IMG/VR virus record: IMGVR_UViG_3300028800_002381
Coordinates: 1-29,512 of that record
Origin: a virus
Strand: one strand, 5' to 3'
Length of the DNA: 29,512 nucleotides
Below, piece after piece: positions 4,749-12,307 of the stretch. The translations under genes and the position numbers were made by a program. Numbering within the stretch: the stretch's first letter is position 1; the number at the start of each line of letters is the position of its first letter. Under the pieces are notes generated by a model that saw only the letters and a list, made by a program, of their open reading frames with translations, did not search any database and was not told the DNA's origin.

Positions 4749-5603
4749 ATGCCCCAGTTAACTTTTGGAGGATGCGTGTTAGTAAAAGTCTGTAATATTC
4801 GAGATAATGACTTCAACGAGAAATTCCTAGATTCCGTCATGAACACCGGTTTTGCGGTTATAACGCATCATGGCATTGATTTTGGTCTAATCAAGGAAAC
4901 CCAGGCTGCCTGGAAAGAATTCTTTAACCAAAAGAGCATGTATAAGGCAGAATTCGTCAATCTCACAGACCCTAACATGGGGTTCAAAGGATTTGGTAGC
5001 GAAAGAGCCGTAGGGGCCAATATTGCAGATCTAAAAGAATTTTACCATTATAAGCCTGGGCAAAAGCTTCCCAACGAAGCGGCGGCGGTAACCGAAAAGC
5101 TTTTCCATCTTCTCAACGGCCATCTTTCTGGACAAATCTTGCAAGTTTTGGATAGCGTCACTCCTGGCACTCAATATAAGAAGGCGTGTGAAGAGAGCGA
5201 TAATACTATTCTACGTACTTTGTATTATCCAGCTCTTAAAGATATCAAAGTAGAACCTGGCGCGGTGCGTGGTTCTGCCCATGAAGATATTAATTTCATC
5301 ACTCTTTTGGTGGCGGCTAGTTCTAGTGGTTTACAGGTACGCGATAACGAAGGTGCTTGGCATGATGTCCCTTTTGAAGAGAATTCTGTAGTCTGCAACA
5401 TAGGCGATATGTTGCAATTGGCCAGCAATCGTTTATTTAAATCAACGACCCATCGCGTTGTGAATCCAGATGATAGTTCTGTAGATAGGATCTCTATGCC
5501 GCTCTTTGTACACCCCCATGGAAGTACGCTATTATCTCCTGGATTCACCGCTAAGCAATATCTTGATGAACGCATTGCCCAAATTTATCAAAAGGTAAAA
5601 TAA
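4749..5603 (+). CDS. 2-oxoglutarate/Fe(II)-dependent oxygenase, isopenicillin N synthase-like
   Basis: The 284-residue protein has the two-part layout of the isopenicillin N synthase / plant-type dioxygenase family. The N-terminal part contains GFAVITHHGI (34-43). The C-terminal double-stranded beta-helix carries the iron ligands His178 and Asp180 (AHEDIN) and His235 (TTHRVVNP), plus Arg247-x-Ser249 for 2-oxoglutarate. It should hydroxylate or oxidise a small molecule, nucleotide or protein; the substrate is unknown. The start is uncertain: GGAGG at 4767-4771 lies 4 nt before an in-frame GTG at 4776, which would give 275 residues and keep the whole domain, whereas the ATG at 4749 has no good ribosome-binding site. 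Its stop overlaps the next start. Confidence 0.88.
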   Translation: MPQLTFGGCVLVKVCNIRDNDFNEKFLDSVMNTGFAVITHHGIDFGLIKETQAAWKEFFNQKSMYKAEFVNLTDPNMGFKGFGSERAVGANIADLKEFYHYKPGQKLPNEAAAVTEKLFHLLNGHLSGQILQVLDSVTPGTQYKKACEESDNTILRTLYYPALKDIKVEPGAVRGSAHEDINFITLLVAASSSGLQVRDNEGAWHDVPFEENSVVCNIGDMLQLASNRLFKSTTHRVVNPDDSSVDRISMPLFVHPHGSTLLSPGFTAKQYLDERIAQIYQKVK

Positions 5604-5821
5604 TGAGAGGACTCACCGCAAGTCAACTTATCGCATTGCTCATAGAAAATGCTAAGCCTGACGCTTCGATTATTCTCGAGGGGTGTGATTGTGCAGAAAA
5701 ATGTGTCGGAATAAGTATTGGCCATGAAGTTTATAAAAATTGTATAATCTTAAGGCGTGATGGTGGAGGCGTTTTTGATACGGACGATTTAGAAATTGTC
5801 CTTGACAATACGAAGGGATAA
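5603..5821 (+). CDS. Small phage hypothetical protein with a GCDC motif
   Basis: This encodes 72 residues with an N-terminal helix (LTASQLIALLIENA), then DASIILEGCDCAEKC and a short beta sheet ending in IILRRDGGGVF. Phages often carry short proteins of this layout, in which a glycine and cysteine pair follow a strand; their function is unknown. The ATG overlaps the oxygenase stop by one base (TAATG) and AAAGG precedes it. The ligase gene follows after 2 nt. Confidence 0.65.
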   Translation: MRGLTASQLIALLIENAKPDASIILEGCDCAEKCVGISIGHEVYKNCIILRRDGGGVFDTDDLEIVLDNTKG

Positions 5822-5823
5822 CG

Positions 5824-6954
5824 ATGAATTTTCCCACGTTATACAAAAAGACCTCAACCGGAGCAATTCAATTCTGGGAGATTTTTACCAATCTGGCTCC
5901 CAATGGCGCTGAAATCCGCACAAAGTACGGACAATACGGCACCGATTCTCCGCAATATACCGTAGATTTGATTGCCAAGGGCAAGAATGTTGGAAAGAAA
6001 AATGAGACTACCGCCGAACAGCAAGCCGATGCAGAAGCTCAAGCTAAGCATGAAAAACAATTAAAGAAGGGATACGTTACTACTATTGAAGCTGCGCAGT
6101 CCGGTGAATTGGACGCGTTGATTGAGGGCGGCATTGAACCTATGTTAGCCTTTACCTTTGAAAAACAAGGTAAAAAGATCAAATATCCTTGTTACGTACA
6201 GGGCAAACTTGATGGCATCAGATTACTAGCCATTGTTAAAAATGGCAAATGTACCTTGTGGTCCCGCACCAGAAAGCCTGTCTATTCCCTACCCCATATA
6301 GTAGCCGAAATTGAAAAGCACTTTAAGGCCGATATCGTTTTGGACGGGGAAGCTTACAATCATCAATTTAAGAATAATTTTGAACACATAGTGCATTTAG
6401 TAAGACAAGAAGAGCCAGATGATGAGCACACGGATGTCGAATACCATATTTACGATATGGTTAGCGATGAAACTTTTAAAGAACGATTCGCACATCTTAA
6501 GAAATGCTTTACCGTAGGCAATCCTAAATTTCAATATTTGAAATTGGTTGATACCCATATTGTAGAAGAGGAAGATCGGGTCGCAGATTGGTTTTCTGAA
6601 TTTACAAAACAGGGATATGAAGGTGCGATGCTTCGTAATGCCGAAGGACTTTATGTTAATAAACGTTCTGCCGATTTAATTAAAGTAAAAGAAATGAAAG
6701 ATGAGGAATTCGAAATACTTGGAGTAGAAGAGGGCCGTGGTAAACTCGCTGGGCATGTAGGTGCCTTTAGATGCAAGACCAAAGATGGGCTAGAGTTTTT
6801 GGCAAAAATGTCTGGAGATACAGAAAAACTCAGAGATTACCTTAAAAATCCCAGCCTGTGGGAAGGGAAATTGTTGACCGTCAAATTTCAAGATTATACC
6901 TCTTATGGGGTACCTCGATTTCCCGTGGGCGTCGCTATCAGGGATTACGAATGA
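5824..6954 (+). CDS. ATP-dependent DNA ligase with N-terminal WGR-like domain
   Basis: This 376-residue enzyme seals nicks in DNA using ATP. Residues 1-85 form a WGR-like domain (FWEIFTN, then IRTKYGQYGT, KGKNVGKKN and KQLKKGY), thought to bind nucleic acid. The nucleotidyltransferase core follows: motif I KLDGIR with the adenylated Lys128, motif III LDGE (173-176), YHIYDMV (207-213), motif IV YEGAMLRN (265-272) and motif V LIKVKEM with Lys287 and Lys289. A C-terminal OB-fold ends in PVGVAIRDYE. It is compact, like other phage ligases. It lies in a cluster of short overlapping genes and its stop overlaps the next start (ATGA). Confidence 0.93.
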   Translation: MNFPTLYKKTSTGAIQFWEIFTNLAPNGAEIRTKYGQYGTDSPQYTVDLIAKGKNVGKKNETTAEQQADAEAQAKHEKQLKKGYVTTIEAAQSGELDALIEGGIEPMLAFTFEKQGKKIKYPCYVQGKLDGIRLLAIVKNGKCTLWSRTRKPVYSLPHIVAEIEKHFKADIVLDGEAYNHQFKNNFEHIVHLVRQEEPDDEHTDVEYHIYDMVSDETFKERFAHLKKCFTVGNPKFQYLKLVDTHIVEEEDRVADWFSEFTKQGYEGAMLRNAEGLYVNKRSADLIKVKEMKDEEFEILGVEEGRGKLAGHVGAFRCKTKDGLEFLAKMSGDTEKLRDYLKNPSLWEGKLLTVKFQDYTSYGVPRFPVGVAIRDYE

Positions 6955-7265
6955 TTTTCAATTTAAGCGGATTACAACAATTTCTAGCCGATAATGGCAT
7001 TTTTGCCACTGTTTATGATAGTTATATGGACCATTCCATTCCTCACGGTACTATTGTAATTGAGACTGTGGTAGACGAAAATACAGTAATGTCTGTAATA
7101 GGTAACTGTATTCCGATGGGAGTAGATATAATTGTTCGCAACCCTGACCCACATCCCGACAGCTATCGTTACATGATAAATTATGATTGGATTGAGCCTA
7201 AATCTTGCATTTGCTTTGGTCCGCCGGCTAAGGATTGCCCAGTTCACGGGAGTAATCATGGCTAA
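6951..7265 (+). CDS. Hypothetical protein with a C-terminal Cys/His cluster
   Basis: I take the ATG at 6951, which overlaps the ligase stop; a longer in-frame start would lie deep in the ligase. The 104 residues begin with a beta-rich part (TIVIETVVDENTVMSVIG) and end with CICFGPPAKDCPVHG, three cysteines and a histidine arranged like a small zinc knuckle. No family is recognised. The last 8 nt overlap the next gene. Confidence 0.65.
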   Translation: MIFNLSGLQQFLADNGIFATVYDSYMDHSIPHGTIVIETVVDENTVMSVIGNCIPMGVDIIVRNPDPHPDSYRYMINYDWIEPKSCICFGPPAKDCPVHGSNHG

Positions 7266-7494
7266 GATAATTGGAAGTGTAAATGGACAAATGGATATTA
7301 AACGCTTCCACCTCCCTGGTGTAAAAATTGAGGATAATTGTCCTGACTGTCTAAAACCTATACATTGGAATGGCGATTCTGACTATCTAGGCTATCCTAA
7401 ACTCAATTCGCCTGTAGATTTTTATTTTAATTGCACGGATTGTGGTAAAAGCTGGACAGTTCAAGGAAGTCTTGCCATCTCTATAAACCTATGA
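7258..7494 (+). CDS. Zinc-ribbon protein
   Basis: The 78-residue protein has two CxxC pairs, CPDC (about residues 28-31) and CTDC (about 59-62), separated by about 30 residues. This is the layout of a zinc ribbon, as in many small phage proteins that touch nucleic acid or RNA polymerase. GGGAG precedes the ATG and the start overlaps the previous stop by 8 nt. It is the last gene before the 1.2-kb RNA region. Confidence 0.7.
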   Translation: MAKIIGSVNGQMDIKRFHLPGVKIEDNCPDCLKPIHWNGDSDYLGYPKLNSPVDFYFNCTDCGKSWTVQGSLAISINL

Positions 7495-7506
7495 TAAGTT
7501 AAAGTT

Positions 7507-7585
7507 TGGGGCGTATCCCCTCACTCTTATAAGGTGTAGAAAGGGTAATTAGTACACGTAGGTGCAATTCCTACCGCCCCAACCA
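7507..7585 (+). tRNA. Unusual tRNA-like RNA, perhaps tRNA-Ile(TAT)-derived
   Basis: These 79 bases have a perfect 7-bp acceptor stem (TGGGGCG/CGCCCCA), T8-A9, discriminator A and encoded CCA. The T stem is perfect (GTAGG/CCTAC), but its loop is TGCAATT, not TTCAATT. A hairpin CACT-CTTATAA-GGTG could serve as an anticodon arm with anticodon TAT, but the D arm is missing and a longer insert lies after it. Alternative pairings CCCT/AGGG and GTGTA/TACAC compete with this arm. A TGA-TAAGTT box at 7492-7500 ends 7 nt before base 1, with TTGCCA 17 nt further up, and the CCA is followed by TTTT. It is a decayed tRNA or tRNA mimic. Confidence 0.45.
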
Positions 7586-7596
7586 TTTTAAAGCTA

Positions 7597-7605
7597 TGAT
7601 ATACT
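7597..7605 (+). promoter_or_regulatory. Extended -10 box ahead of a structured RNA
   Basis: TGATATACT (7597-7605), inside CTATGATATACTATAG, which closely resembles CTATGATATACATAG at the sigma-factor promoter (19348-19362). No -35 is recognisable. Transcription would start near 7612. Confidence 0.5.
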
Positions 7606-7611
7606 ATAGTT

Positions 7612-7866
7612 AAGACTTTGATTTTGGGTCGGTATTCCTAATTCGTGCCTAGAGCCGTAGAGGTAACTCCTTCCCGAAAACCTGGTGTCGGCGCGATAGA
7701 TGTAGGCCGCTTATGTGGCCACTGACCCAACAGCAAGAAAATGACTCTTAAGCAATGGGCTCTCACCCGAATGTTGATTTAGCCTAGGGGCACCAGGAAC
7801 TTTTTATTTGGGCTTCATGTGGGCAACCGCATGCGGTGGGCCTTTCATCTCACTCGACCAAAATAT
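7612..7866 (+). ncRNA. Structured RNA with a probable pseudoknot, class unknown
   Basis: About 255 bases hold no gene but several perfect helices: TTGGGTC (7624-7630) with GACCCAA (7724-7730), and CCTGGTG (7681-7687) with CACCAGG (7791-7797). These cross each other, forming a pseudoknot. Local hairpins include GAG-GTAA-CTC (7660-7669), GGCCGC-TTAT-GTGGCC (7705-7720) and CATGTGG-GCAA-CCGCATG (7816-7833), two of them capped by GNRA loops. ATTTTGG (7621-7627) can also pair with CCAAAAT (7858-7864), marking possible ends. An extended -10 box precedes it. It may be independent or the 5' part of one giant RNA reaching 8680. Confidence 0.5.
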
Positions 7867-7914
7867 TACCTCCTTGGGTAGCCCATTAGTTTTATGGAAT
7901 ATTGGAAAGAAAAA

Positions 7915-8028
7915 ATGACTTGTTTCTTTGTTGGACACTGGATTGGTAAGGTAGGACTCTTCATTCAAAATGAAGATGGCAGTACCACTGAAAAACCAGG
8001 ATGTCTTAGATGTAGAAAAGTTTTTTGA
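7915..8028 (+). CDS. Tiny Cys/His protein between two structured RNAs
   Basis: This encodes 37 residues (MTCFFVGHWIGKV... GCLRCRKVF). The layout of an N-terminal Cys and Gly-His, a short beta segment and a C-terminal CxxC is that of a minimal zinc-binding phage protein, reminiscent of DUF1660-type small proteins. The start at 7915 is preferred to an in-frame ATG 21 nt upstream because GGAAAG lies before it. The reading frame sits between two structured RNA segments. Confidence 0.5.
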   Translation: MTCFFVGHWIGKVGLFIQNEDGSTTEKPGCLRCRKVF

Positions 8029-8039
8029 ATCAGATATGA

Positions 8040-8680
8040 AAGGGTTCCACGGCGGATTAATCTAGGCGATGTCTAGACCCTCTTTCAGACCTGCACGGTG
8101 ATGCCACGTGGCGATGTGGCTAAGGACGTGCCTGAAACGGGCCTGAAATCGGTAACGCGCCGAAGGATGGTCCGTGTAGGTTTAAAGTTAGCAGGGGAGT
8201 GATTCTTACCAGCCCGTTTGATTCGGATGCCGGGTGAGATGCCGGGCTGCTAATTCGTTTTGGTAGGGGCGTCGAACTCACAATGCGGTGAGGGAAAGCA
8301 CGGGTCACTCGTGGCCTGCGGGAATATGCTAACGAGGTCTGGCTGGGAACTTTGATTGCAATCATCGTAACCCGAGATACGCAGTGCCCCGCGTCGGAAT
8401 TAAGCAGCCGATCTACCAATTAATTTCAGTCACGTAATTGAACGCCACTGTTCTGTGGCGCAGATGAAAAGATCGGGTAGAGCACGTGACGATAACCCGA
8501 TCACTCTTACCTGTGTATGTTGACAGGTTTGGCGGCGGCGCGGGAAGCTGTATACGGGGCCATTAGCTATTAAGGCTATCCGTCTAGAGACGCGCAAGAG
8601 AGAAAACTCTGCTCACACCAACTCTAACGTGGAGAAGGGTCAGACAAGTGAGATGGCCGGATTCGCGCCCGGCCCGCCAT
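8040..8680 (+). ncRNA. Large structured non-coding RNA of about 640 nt
   Basis: This stretch has no gene, is GC-rich and is full of long-range complementarity. A three-part stem joins TTTCAG/CTGAAA, GCACG/CGTGC and GCCAC/GTGGC (8083-8137). TTAGCAG pairs with CTGCTAA (8188-8194/8247-8253), CTCAC with GTGAG, CGCCAC with GTGGCG, ACCTGT with ACAGGT (8509-8528) and GGCCGG with CCGGCC (8655-8674). GATCGGGT/ACCCGATC (8471-8502) carries in its loop ACGTGAC, which matches GTCACGT at 8429-8435 and forms a 7-bp pseudoknot. The 3' end GCCA is followed by TTTTATT. Size, tRNA-rich phage context and fold density recall the GOLLD and ROOL classes, but I cannot confirm either. Confidence 0.55.
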
Positions 8681-8704
8681 TTTATTATTTAAAATAAGGA
8701 ATAT

Positions 8705-8866
8705 ATGCTATCTAAAATATGGATTGCTATTAAGATGTTGGGAGTATTTTTAGTACTTTTCTTAGTGCTTGGTCTATTGTTTCAAGGCATGTTAACACTT
8801 AAATGCTTAAGTGAGCAACCTGGTACACAAGTAGTTATCGGTGGCAATTCTGTTAGATGCCCCTAA
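8705..8866 (+). CDS. Single-pass small membrane protein
   Basis: This encodes 53 residues. AAGGAAT lies 5 nt before the ATG. One hydrophobic helix (about residues 9-32, rich in Leu, Val and Phe) is followed by a short exposed tail with two cysteines (C34 and C52) that could form a disulfide outside the cytoplasm. No lipobox. It stands alone downstream of the large RNA. Function unknown. Confidence 0.6.
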   Translation: MLSKIWIAIKMLGVFLVLFLVLGLLFQGMLTLKCLSEQPGTQVVIGGNSVRCP

Positions 8867-9028
8867 TCAAATTATTTATTGTACCACTTAACAAAGATGG
8901 GAATCGAAAAACCTTGAAATATTATCAAACCCACCATTAAAAATGGCGAATGGTATCTGGTCGCTATAGAAAAATCTGCTAGCATTAATGCAGCCCACGT
9001 CAACATAACCGTATTTTTAGATATATAA
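8857..9028 (+). pseudogene. Possible frameshifted small gene
   Basis: A frame from the ATG at 8857 (overlapping the previous stop) encodes 24 residues (MPLIKLFIVPLNKDG...) and stops at about 8930. In the next frame (+1), protein-like coding runs from about 8917 to the TAA at 9026-9028 (IIKPTIKNGEWYLVAIEKSA... VFLDI). The two halves together would make a plausible 55-60-residue beta-rich protein. A one-base deletion, sequencing error or recoding event near 8915 would explain it. No classic slippery heptamer is seen. Confidence 0.35.
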
Positions 9029-9048
9029 CGAGCAGAATTGGGCATAAT

Positions 9049-9816
9049 TTATGCCGCCCTTTGAGCTAAATAGGCGTCAAAGCCTTCTTCTTTATATTTA
9101 ATATTTCCAGCTTTATCGAAACCGAATCCACGGGACAAATAAACCAAAGTGCAGCGACAATGAGGGTGTAATCCAAATGCGGAGGGAGCGTCTTCGCCGC
9201 GTTTATGGTACGACTGCTTCAGCTCTGATAGTTTCCAAATGCGCGGGGTAACCTGGTCTGGCATTAGATGCAAACGAATGCATTCCTTGCATGTTACGTT
9301 GTCTTTAATTACTACAAAAAATACAGACGGATCTTCATCACCTATGGATGCGGATACTGCAGTAATGTCCATCATTGTGCCCAAATTGCGTAATTTGGTA
9401 CTTTCATATTCAGCAATGGCTTCTAAATTGCTTTTAGCCTTTTTAAATTCTTCATTTACAATAGCGTCTATTTCTTCTTTTTCTATTTTACGCTTTTGAA
9501 GTTTTGATTCCCTAGCCAATCCATCTAATCTCTCTGTGATGTTGGACATAGTTTTATGTTTTAAAGATTCAATATGCCCATGGGAAGTAGTGAGCAAACT
9601 CTTTAGGACACCCCTTTCAATGGAATTAGGGGTTTTATTTTTCATTGCCTGGACAAATAAATTGGCCAGGCCGAGATTAGGAGAGGCAGAAATAACAAGT
9701 CTTTTCTTGTCTTGAAGTTTAGGAATATCGCCTATAAGCTGTAAGGCGATATTATCAAAGATATCCTCTACAATCTTATTGAGAGATTCTTTTCCTATAG
9801 AGGAGATCCCGTACAT
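9049..9816 (-). CDS. Head morphogenesis protein, Mu gpF-like
   Basis: The 255-residue protein ends in the signature of phage Mu gpF / SPP1 gp7-type minor head proteins: C176-x2-C179 followed by RLHLMPD, then GLHPHCRCTLVY with His219, Cys220 and Cys222. The first 140 residues are charged and helical. Proteins of this family bind the portal and help head assembly, and some are carried into the virion. It is the last gene of the minus-strand head module, directly downstream of the low-complexity protein and the portal, the usual order. Confidence 0.85.
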   Translation of the reverse strand: MYGISSIGKESLNKIVEDIFDNIALQLIGDIPKLQDKKRLVISASPNLGLANLFVQAMKNKTPNSIERGVLKSLLTTSHGHIESLKHKTMSNITERLDGLARESKLQKRKIEKEEIDAIVNEEFKKAKSNLEAIAEYESTKLRNLGTMMDITAVSASIGDEDPSVFFVVIKDNVTCKECIRLHLMPDQVTPRIWKLSELKQSYHKRGEDAPSAFGLHPHCRCTLVYLSRGFGFDKAGNIKYKEEGFDAYLAQRAA

Positions 9817-9819
9817 TGA

Positions 9820-10455
9820 TTACTCCTTGTTTAAGAGTCCTTCAATGTTTAATAGATTTTCTATACTATTTTTAGCTTTATTCTCTTCATCATTCCAAGC
9901 TTTCATGATGTCAGTAACTATTTTATGTTGCATGGAGACCGATTTTTTAGCATTGTCATTCAAATTATGAGATGCCTGAACTCCAATCTTGAAAGCGGGT
10001 TTATGAAGTGATTTTACAATTCCATCAATGGCAGCTTGTGATTTTTTCATTTCTATAGCTTGCTTTTCTGCTTTACGAAGAGAAAGAATGGCATTTAAAC
10101 TCTTCTGAACTTCTGGGTCTTTGTCGGCCCCCAACATACTTTCTAGTTTACCAATATGTTGGTCTAGTTCAGAACCATTTTGCTCTGAATGAATGTCCCC
10201 TGGTTCACCAGAATTCTCTTGGGCTTTAGTCTCGGAAGCAGCCTGTGAAGGATCGGTTGGATTACTTCCAGGAACAGAATTGGCATGTGTCATTTGAGCC
10301 TTTTCTTCATTCATTTGAGCTTCTCTATCTAGGGATTGTTGTTGCTGTGCTTGTTGTCCGCCAGCTTCAAAACCCAAACGAAAAGAGGCATCAAGATCAC
10401 TAATGTATTTGGATCGTAATTCTAGGTATTTCTTTTTGTAATCTGGACCTTGCAT
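9820..10455 (-). CDS. Low-complexity coiled-coil structural protein, possible scaffold
   Basis: This 211-residue protein sits between portal and gpF-like genes. Residues 1-30 are helical and charged, 33-40 are a glutamine tract, 45-100 are disordered (Ser, Gly, Glu, Pro), and 100-211 predict long helices with many Lys, Asn and Ala. There are no cysteines or enzyme motifs. Position and composition suggest a scaffolding or portal-associated assembly protein, but nothing in the sequence proves it. Three bases separate it from the gpF-like gene. Confidence 0.6.
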   Translation of the reverse strand: MQGPDYKKKYLELRSKYISDLDASFRLGFEAGGQQAQQQQSLDREAQMNEEKAQMTHANSVPGSNPTDPSQAASETKAQENSGEPGDIHSEQNGSELDQHIGKLESMLGADKDPEVQKSLNAILSLRKAEKQAIEMKKSQAAIDGIVKSLHKPAFKIGVQASHNLNDNAKKSVSMQHKIVTDIMKAWNDEENKAKNSIENLLNIEGLLNKE

Positions 10456-10471
10456 ATGTCACCTTATTAAA

Positions 10472-12289
10472 TTATTCTTTCTCTTCATCTAGAGAATCTT
10501 GTACTAACATCTTTAGGATGTCCATTGAGTATGGCCTAGGCGCAAAAAAAGCTTGAGCAGCTAAAGGATTAGTTTGAGTTAACAATTGAAAGTTCTGGAG
10601 CCAGAACGGATCGCGTTTATATCTAAGAAGCGGATCTACTGCAGCGCCACAGTCTCCAAAGAATGTTCCTATTACTTCCCCTACATTTTTATACTTATCC
10701 AAAATCAATTGGTATCGTTCATTAAAAGGAACGGCGCCTCCCATGATTTTGCCAACTTGTTCTTTATCTACCTGATGCAATACTTCATCATAACTCATGA
10801 AGGTAGACATGTCTTGTTGAAGCCTGGTAGATTCTTGTTCCTTAGACTGAGCATCTAGGCCACAGAACTTAATTTCACAAATTTTAGACAGTAAAGGATC
10901 TATTAATGGAAATAAAAACTGATTAAAGAAAGTCTGAAGTTTTAAAAGAAGCGGACGAAGACCTGTATCGCGTGCTGCAGTAAGCTTGAACTCATTATTA
11001 CTTTCTGAAAGAGTTTGACTGTTTGTGCCACGGGATAAATGACTATACCCAGGAAGTTCGTCTGGAGAAATACTGAAAGCTGACATAATATTTCTCGCAA
11101 TTTGATCATACATGAATTGAAACGCATCGTCGTGTAGTCCTTCCCCGCTGAATGGTAGCCAGTCAACACTATCATCTTTACCCATACCGAAGATAGGGGT
11201 TCTGAAGCTATTTGCTACGTTATTGACAGAAGCATTGAACTGTAGTTTAATACCGTTAAGAACTGCTTCGTCAACTTCATCAGATTTAATAACTAACATG
11301 CCGCGAGTGGCACGGCCGTTCTGGAAATAAAGTTTTTTGTATGCATCTATGGAAATGTGGGTGGTTACAGAACTAATAACAGTATCTAGGGGTGATACTG
11401 GATATCCGTTCATTTCTATATCAGTGCAAGGGAACATATTGTAAACTATCATTTCCCTATGCGTGAACGCCTGTCTAGGTGTGCCATCAATAACTTGGAG
11501 CCAAGCATACTGATCTTCTTTCAGCTTCTGCATGTCGATCTTTGGCTTTTCCCCAGTAATACTTTCTAGCATGCGCATAGCAGTTTCACGCAGGTTATTG
11601 CCTACATACTCGCCCTTACGGACGCAACGATACATGGTAGCGACATCGATTGGACGAAAACGATGGAACGGGAAATTACCATCTTCATCTGGTTCAGTAT
11701 CTCTTTCGTAAACTATTTCAGTTCCAAATCGACCGAAATTCATCCCGTTTTGCATTTGGACGTCAAGATATTGAGAAAGAGTGAGCTGATCTTGGGACTC
11801 AAGCCCTGCAGTGTGTCCACAATTCAAAAATAATTGTTCGGTTTTTTTAACACGTTCCATTACTTTTTGATATTGTTCAGGGGTAAGAATTTCATAAAAT
11901 TCTTTTTTAATTGCTACTTCAAATCCAGTATCAAATCTGTCTTTTCTTTGATGTCCAAACAGACTGAACATACTGCCGCGAGCACGCAAAATGGCGGCGA
12001 CCAAATGATCTTGCAATCGAATTTGCTTAAGAACTTCGTCTGGCAACAGTCTTCGTTTAGATTTATATAGGCCAAGATAATTATCTGTAGGTGCAGGATT
12101 TTCTGTGAATGCTAAACGAGGAGCCTTCTTGTTTGCGCTTCCAGTAGCTTGTTGTAATGCGTACATCAGTGGAGATTGTACGTTCACACTAGCACCATAT
12201 GGAATGGGCGCGGATTTCTCCAAATCTTCTCCTGGAGCTGCGCCCATGGTGAATATAGGAGACTGGGGTGGTTTAGGAGTATCGTTCAT
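10472..12289 (-). CDS. Portal protein
   Basis: The 605-residue protein has the length and layout of tailed-phage portals that form the dodecameric DNA channel at one head vertex. It shows the early substrate-like segment LLPDEVLKQIRLQDHLVAAI, a central beta region (GRFGTEIVYERD..., then FHRFRPIDVATMYR), and the characteristic helix block AFQFMYDQIARNIMSAFSIS followed by PDELPGYSHLSRGT. It lies downstream of TerL and a structural gene and upstream of the gpF-like protein, as expected. AAGGAT lies close to the ATG. An extended -10 box directly upstream places a transcription start about 3 nt before it. Confidence 0.85.
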   Translation of the reverse strand: MNDTPKPPQSPIFTMGAAPGEDLEKSAPIPYGASVNVQSPLMYALQQATGSANKKAPRLAFTENPAPTDNYLGLYKSKRRLLPDEVLKQIRLQDHLVAAILRARGSMFSLFGHQRKDRFDTGFEVAIKKEFYEILTPEQYQKVMERVKKTEQLFLNCGHTAGLESQDQLTLSQYLDVQMQNGMNFGRFGTEIVYERDTEPDEDGNFPFHRFRPIDVATMYRCVRKGEYVGNNLRETAMRMLESITGEKPKIDMQKLKEDQYAWLQVIDGTPRQAFTHREMIVYNMFPCTDIEMNGYPVSPLDTVISSVTTHISIDAYKKLYFQNGRATRGMLVIKSDEVDEAVLNGIKLQFNASVNNVANSFRTPIFGMGKDDSVDWLPFSGEGLHDDAFQFMYDQIARNIMSAFSISPDELPGYSHLSRGTNSQTLSESNNEFKLTAARDTGLRPLLLKLQTFFNQFLFPLIDPLLSKICEIKFCGLDAQSKEQESTRLQQDMSTFMSYDEVLHQVDKEQVGKIMGGAVPFNERYQLILDKYKNVGEVIGTFFGDCGAAVDPLLRYKRDPFWLQNFQLLTQTNPLAAQAFFAPRPYSMDILKMLVQDSLDEEKE

Positions 12290-12298
12290 ATATCCTTA

Positions 12299-12307
12299 GT
12301 TATATCA
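12299..12307 (-). promoter_or_regulatory. Extended -10 box ahead of the portal gene
   Basis: On the minus strand TGATATAAC lies right behind the stop of the upstream gene. With the 7-nt spacing used at the RNA genes, transcription would start near 12292, 3 nt before the portal ATG (12289). TTTGGC, 16 nt upstream, is a weak -35. An SD-like AAGGAT also precedes the ATG, so promoter use is unproven. Confidence 0.4.

Noticed and set aside
8120-8419. Minus-strand 99-residue frame inside the large RNA
   Set aside because: Composition (many Ser, Pro, Arg) reflects GC-rich RNA sequence, and the + strand pairing pattern explains the region better.
9041-9055. Hairpin GGCAT/ATGCC at the convergence of the two strands as a terminator
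   Set aside because: Only 5 bp with no T-run on either side.
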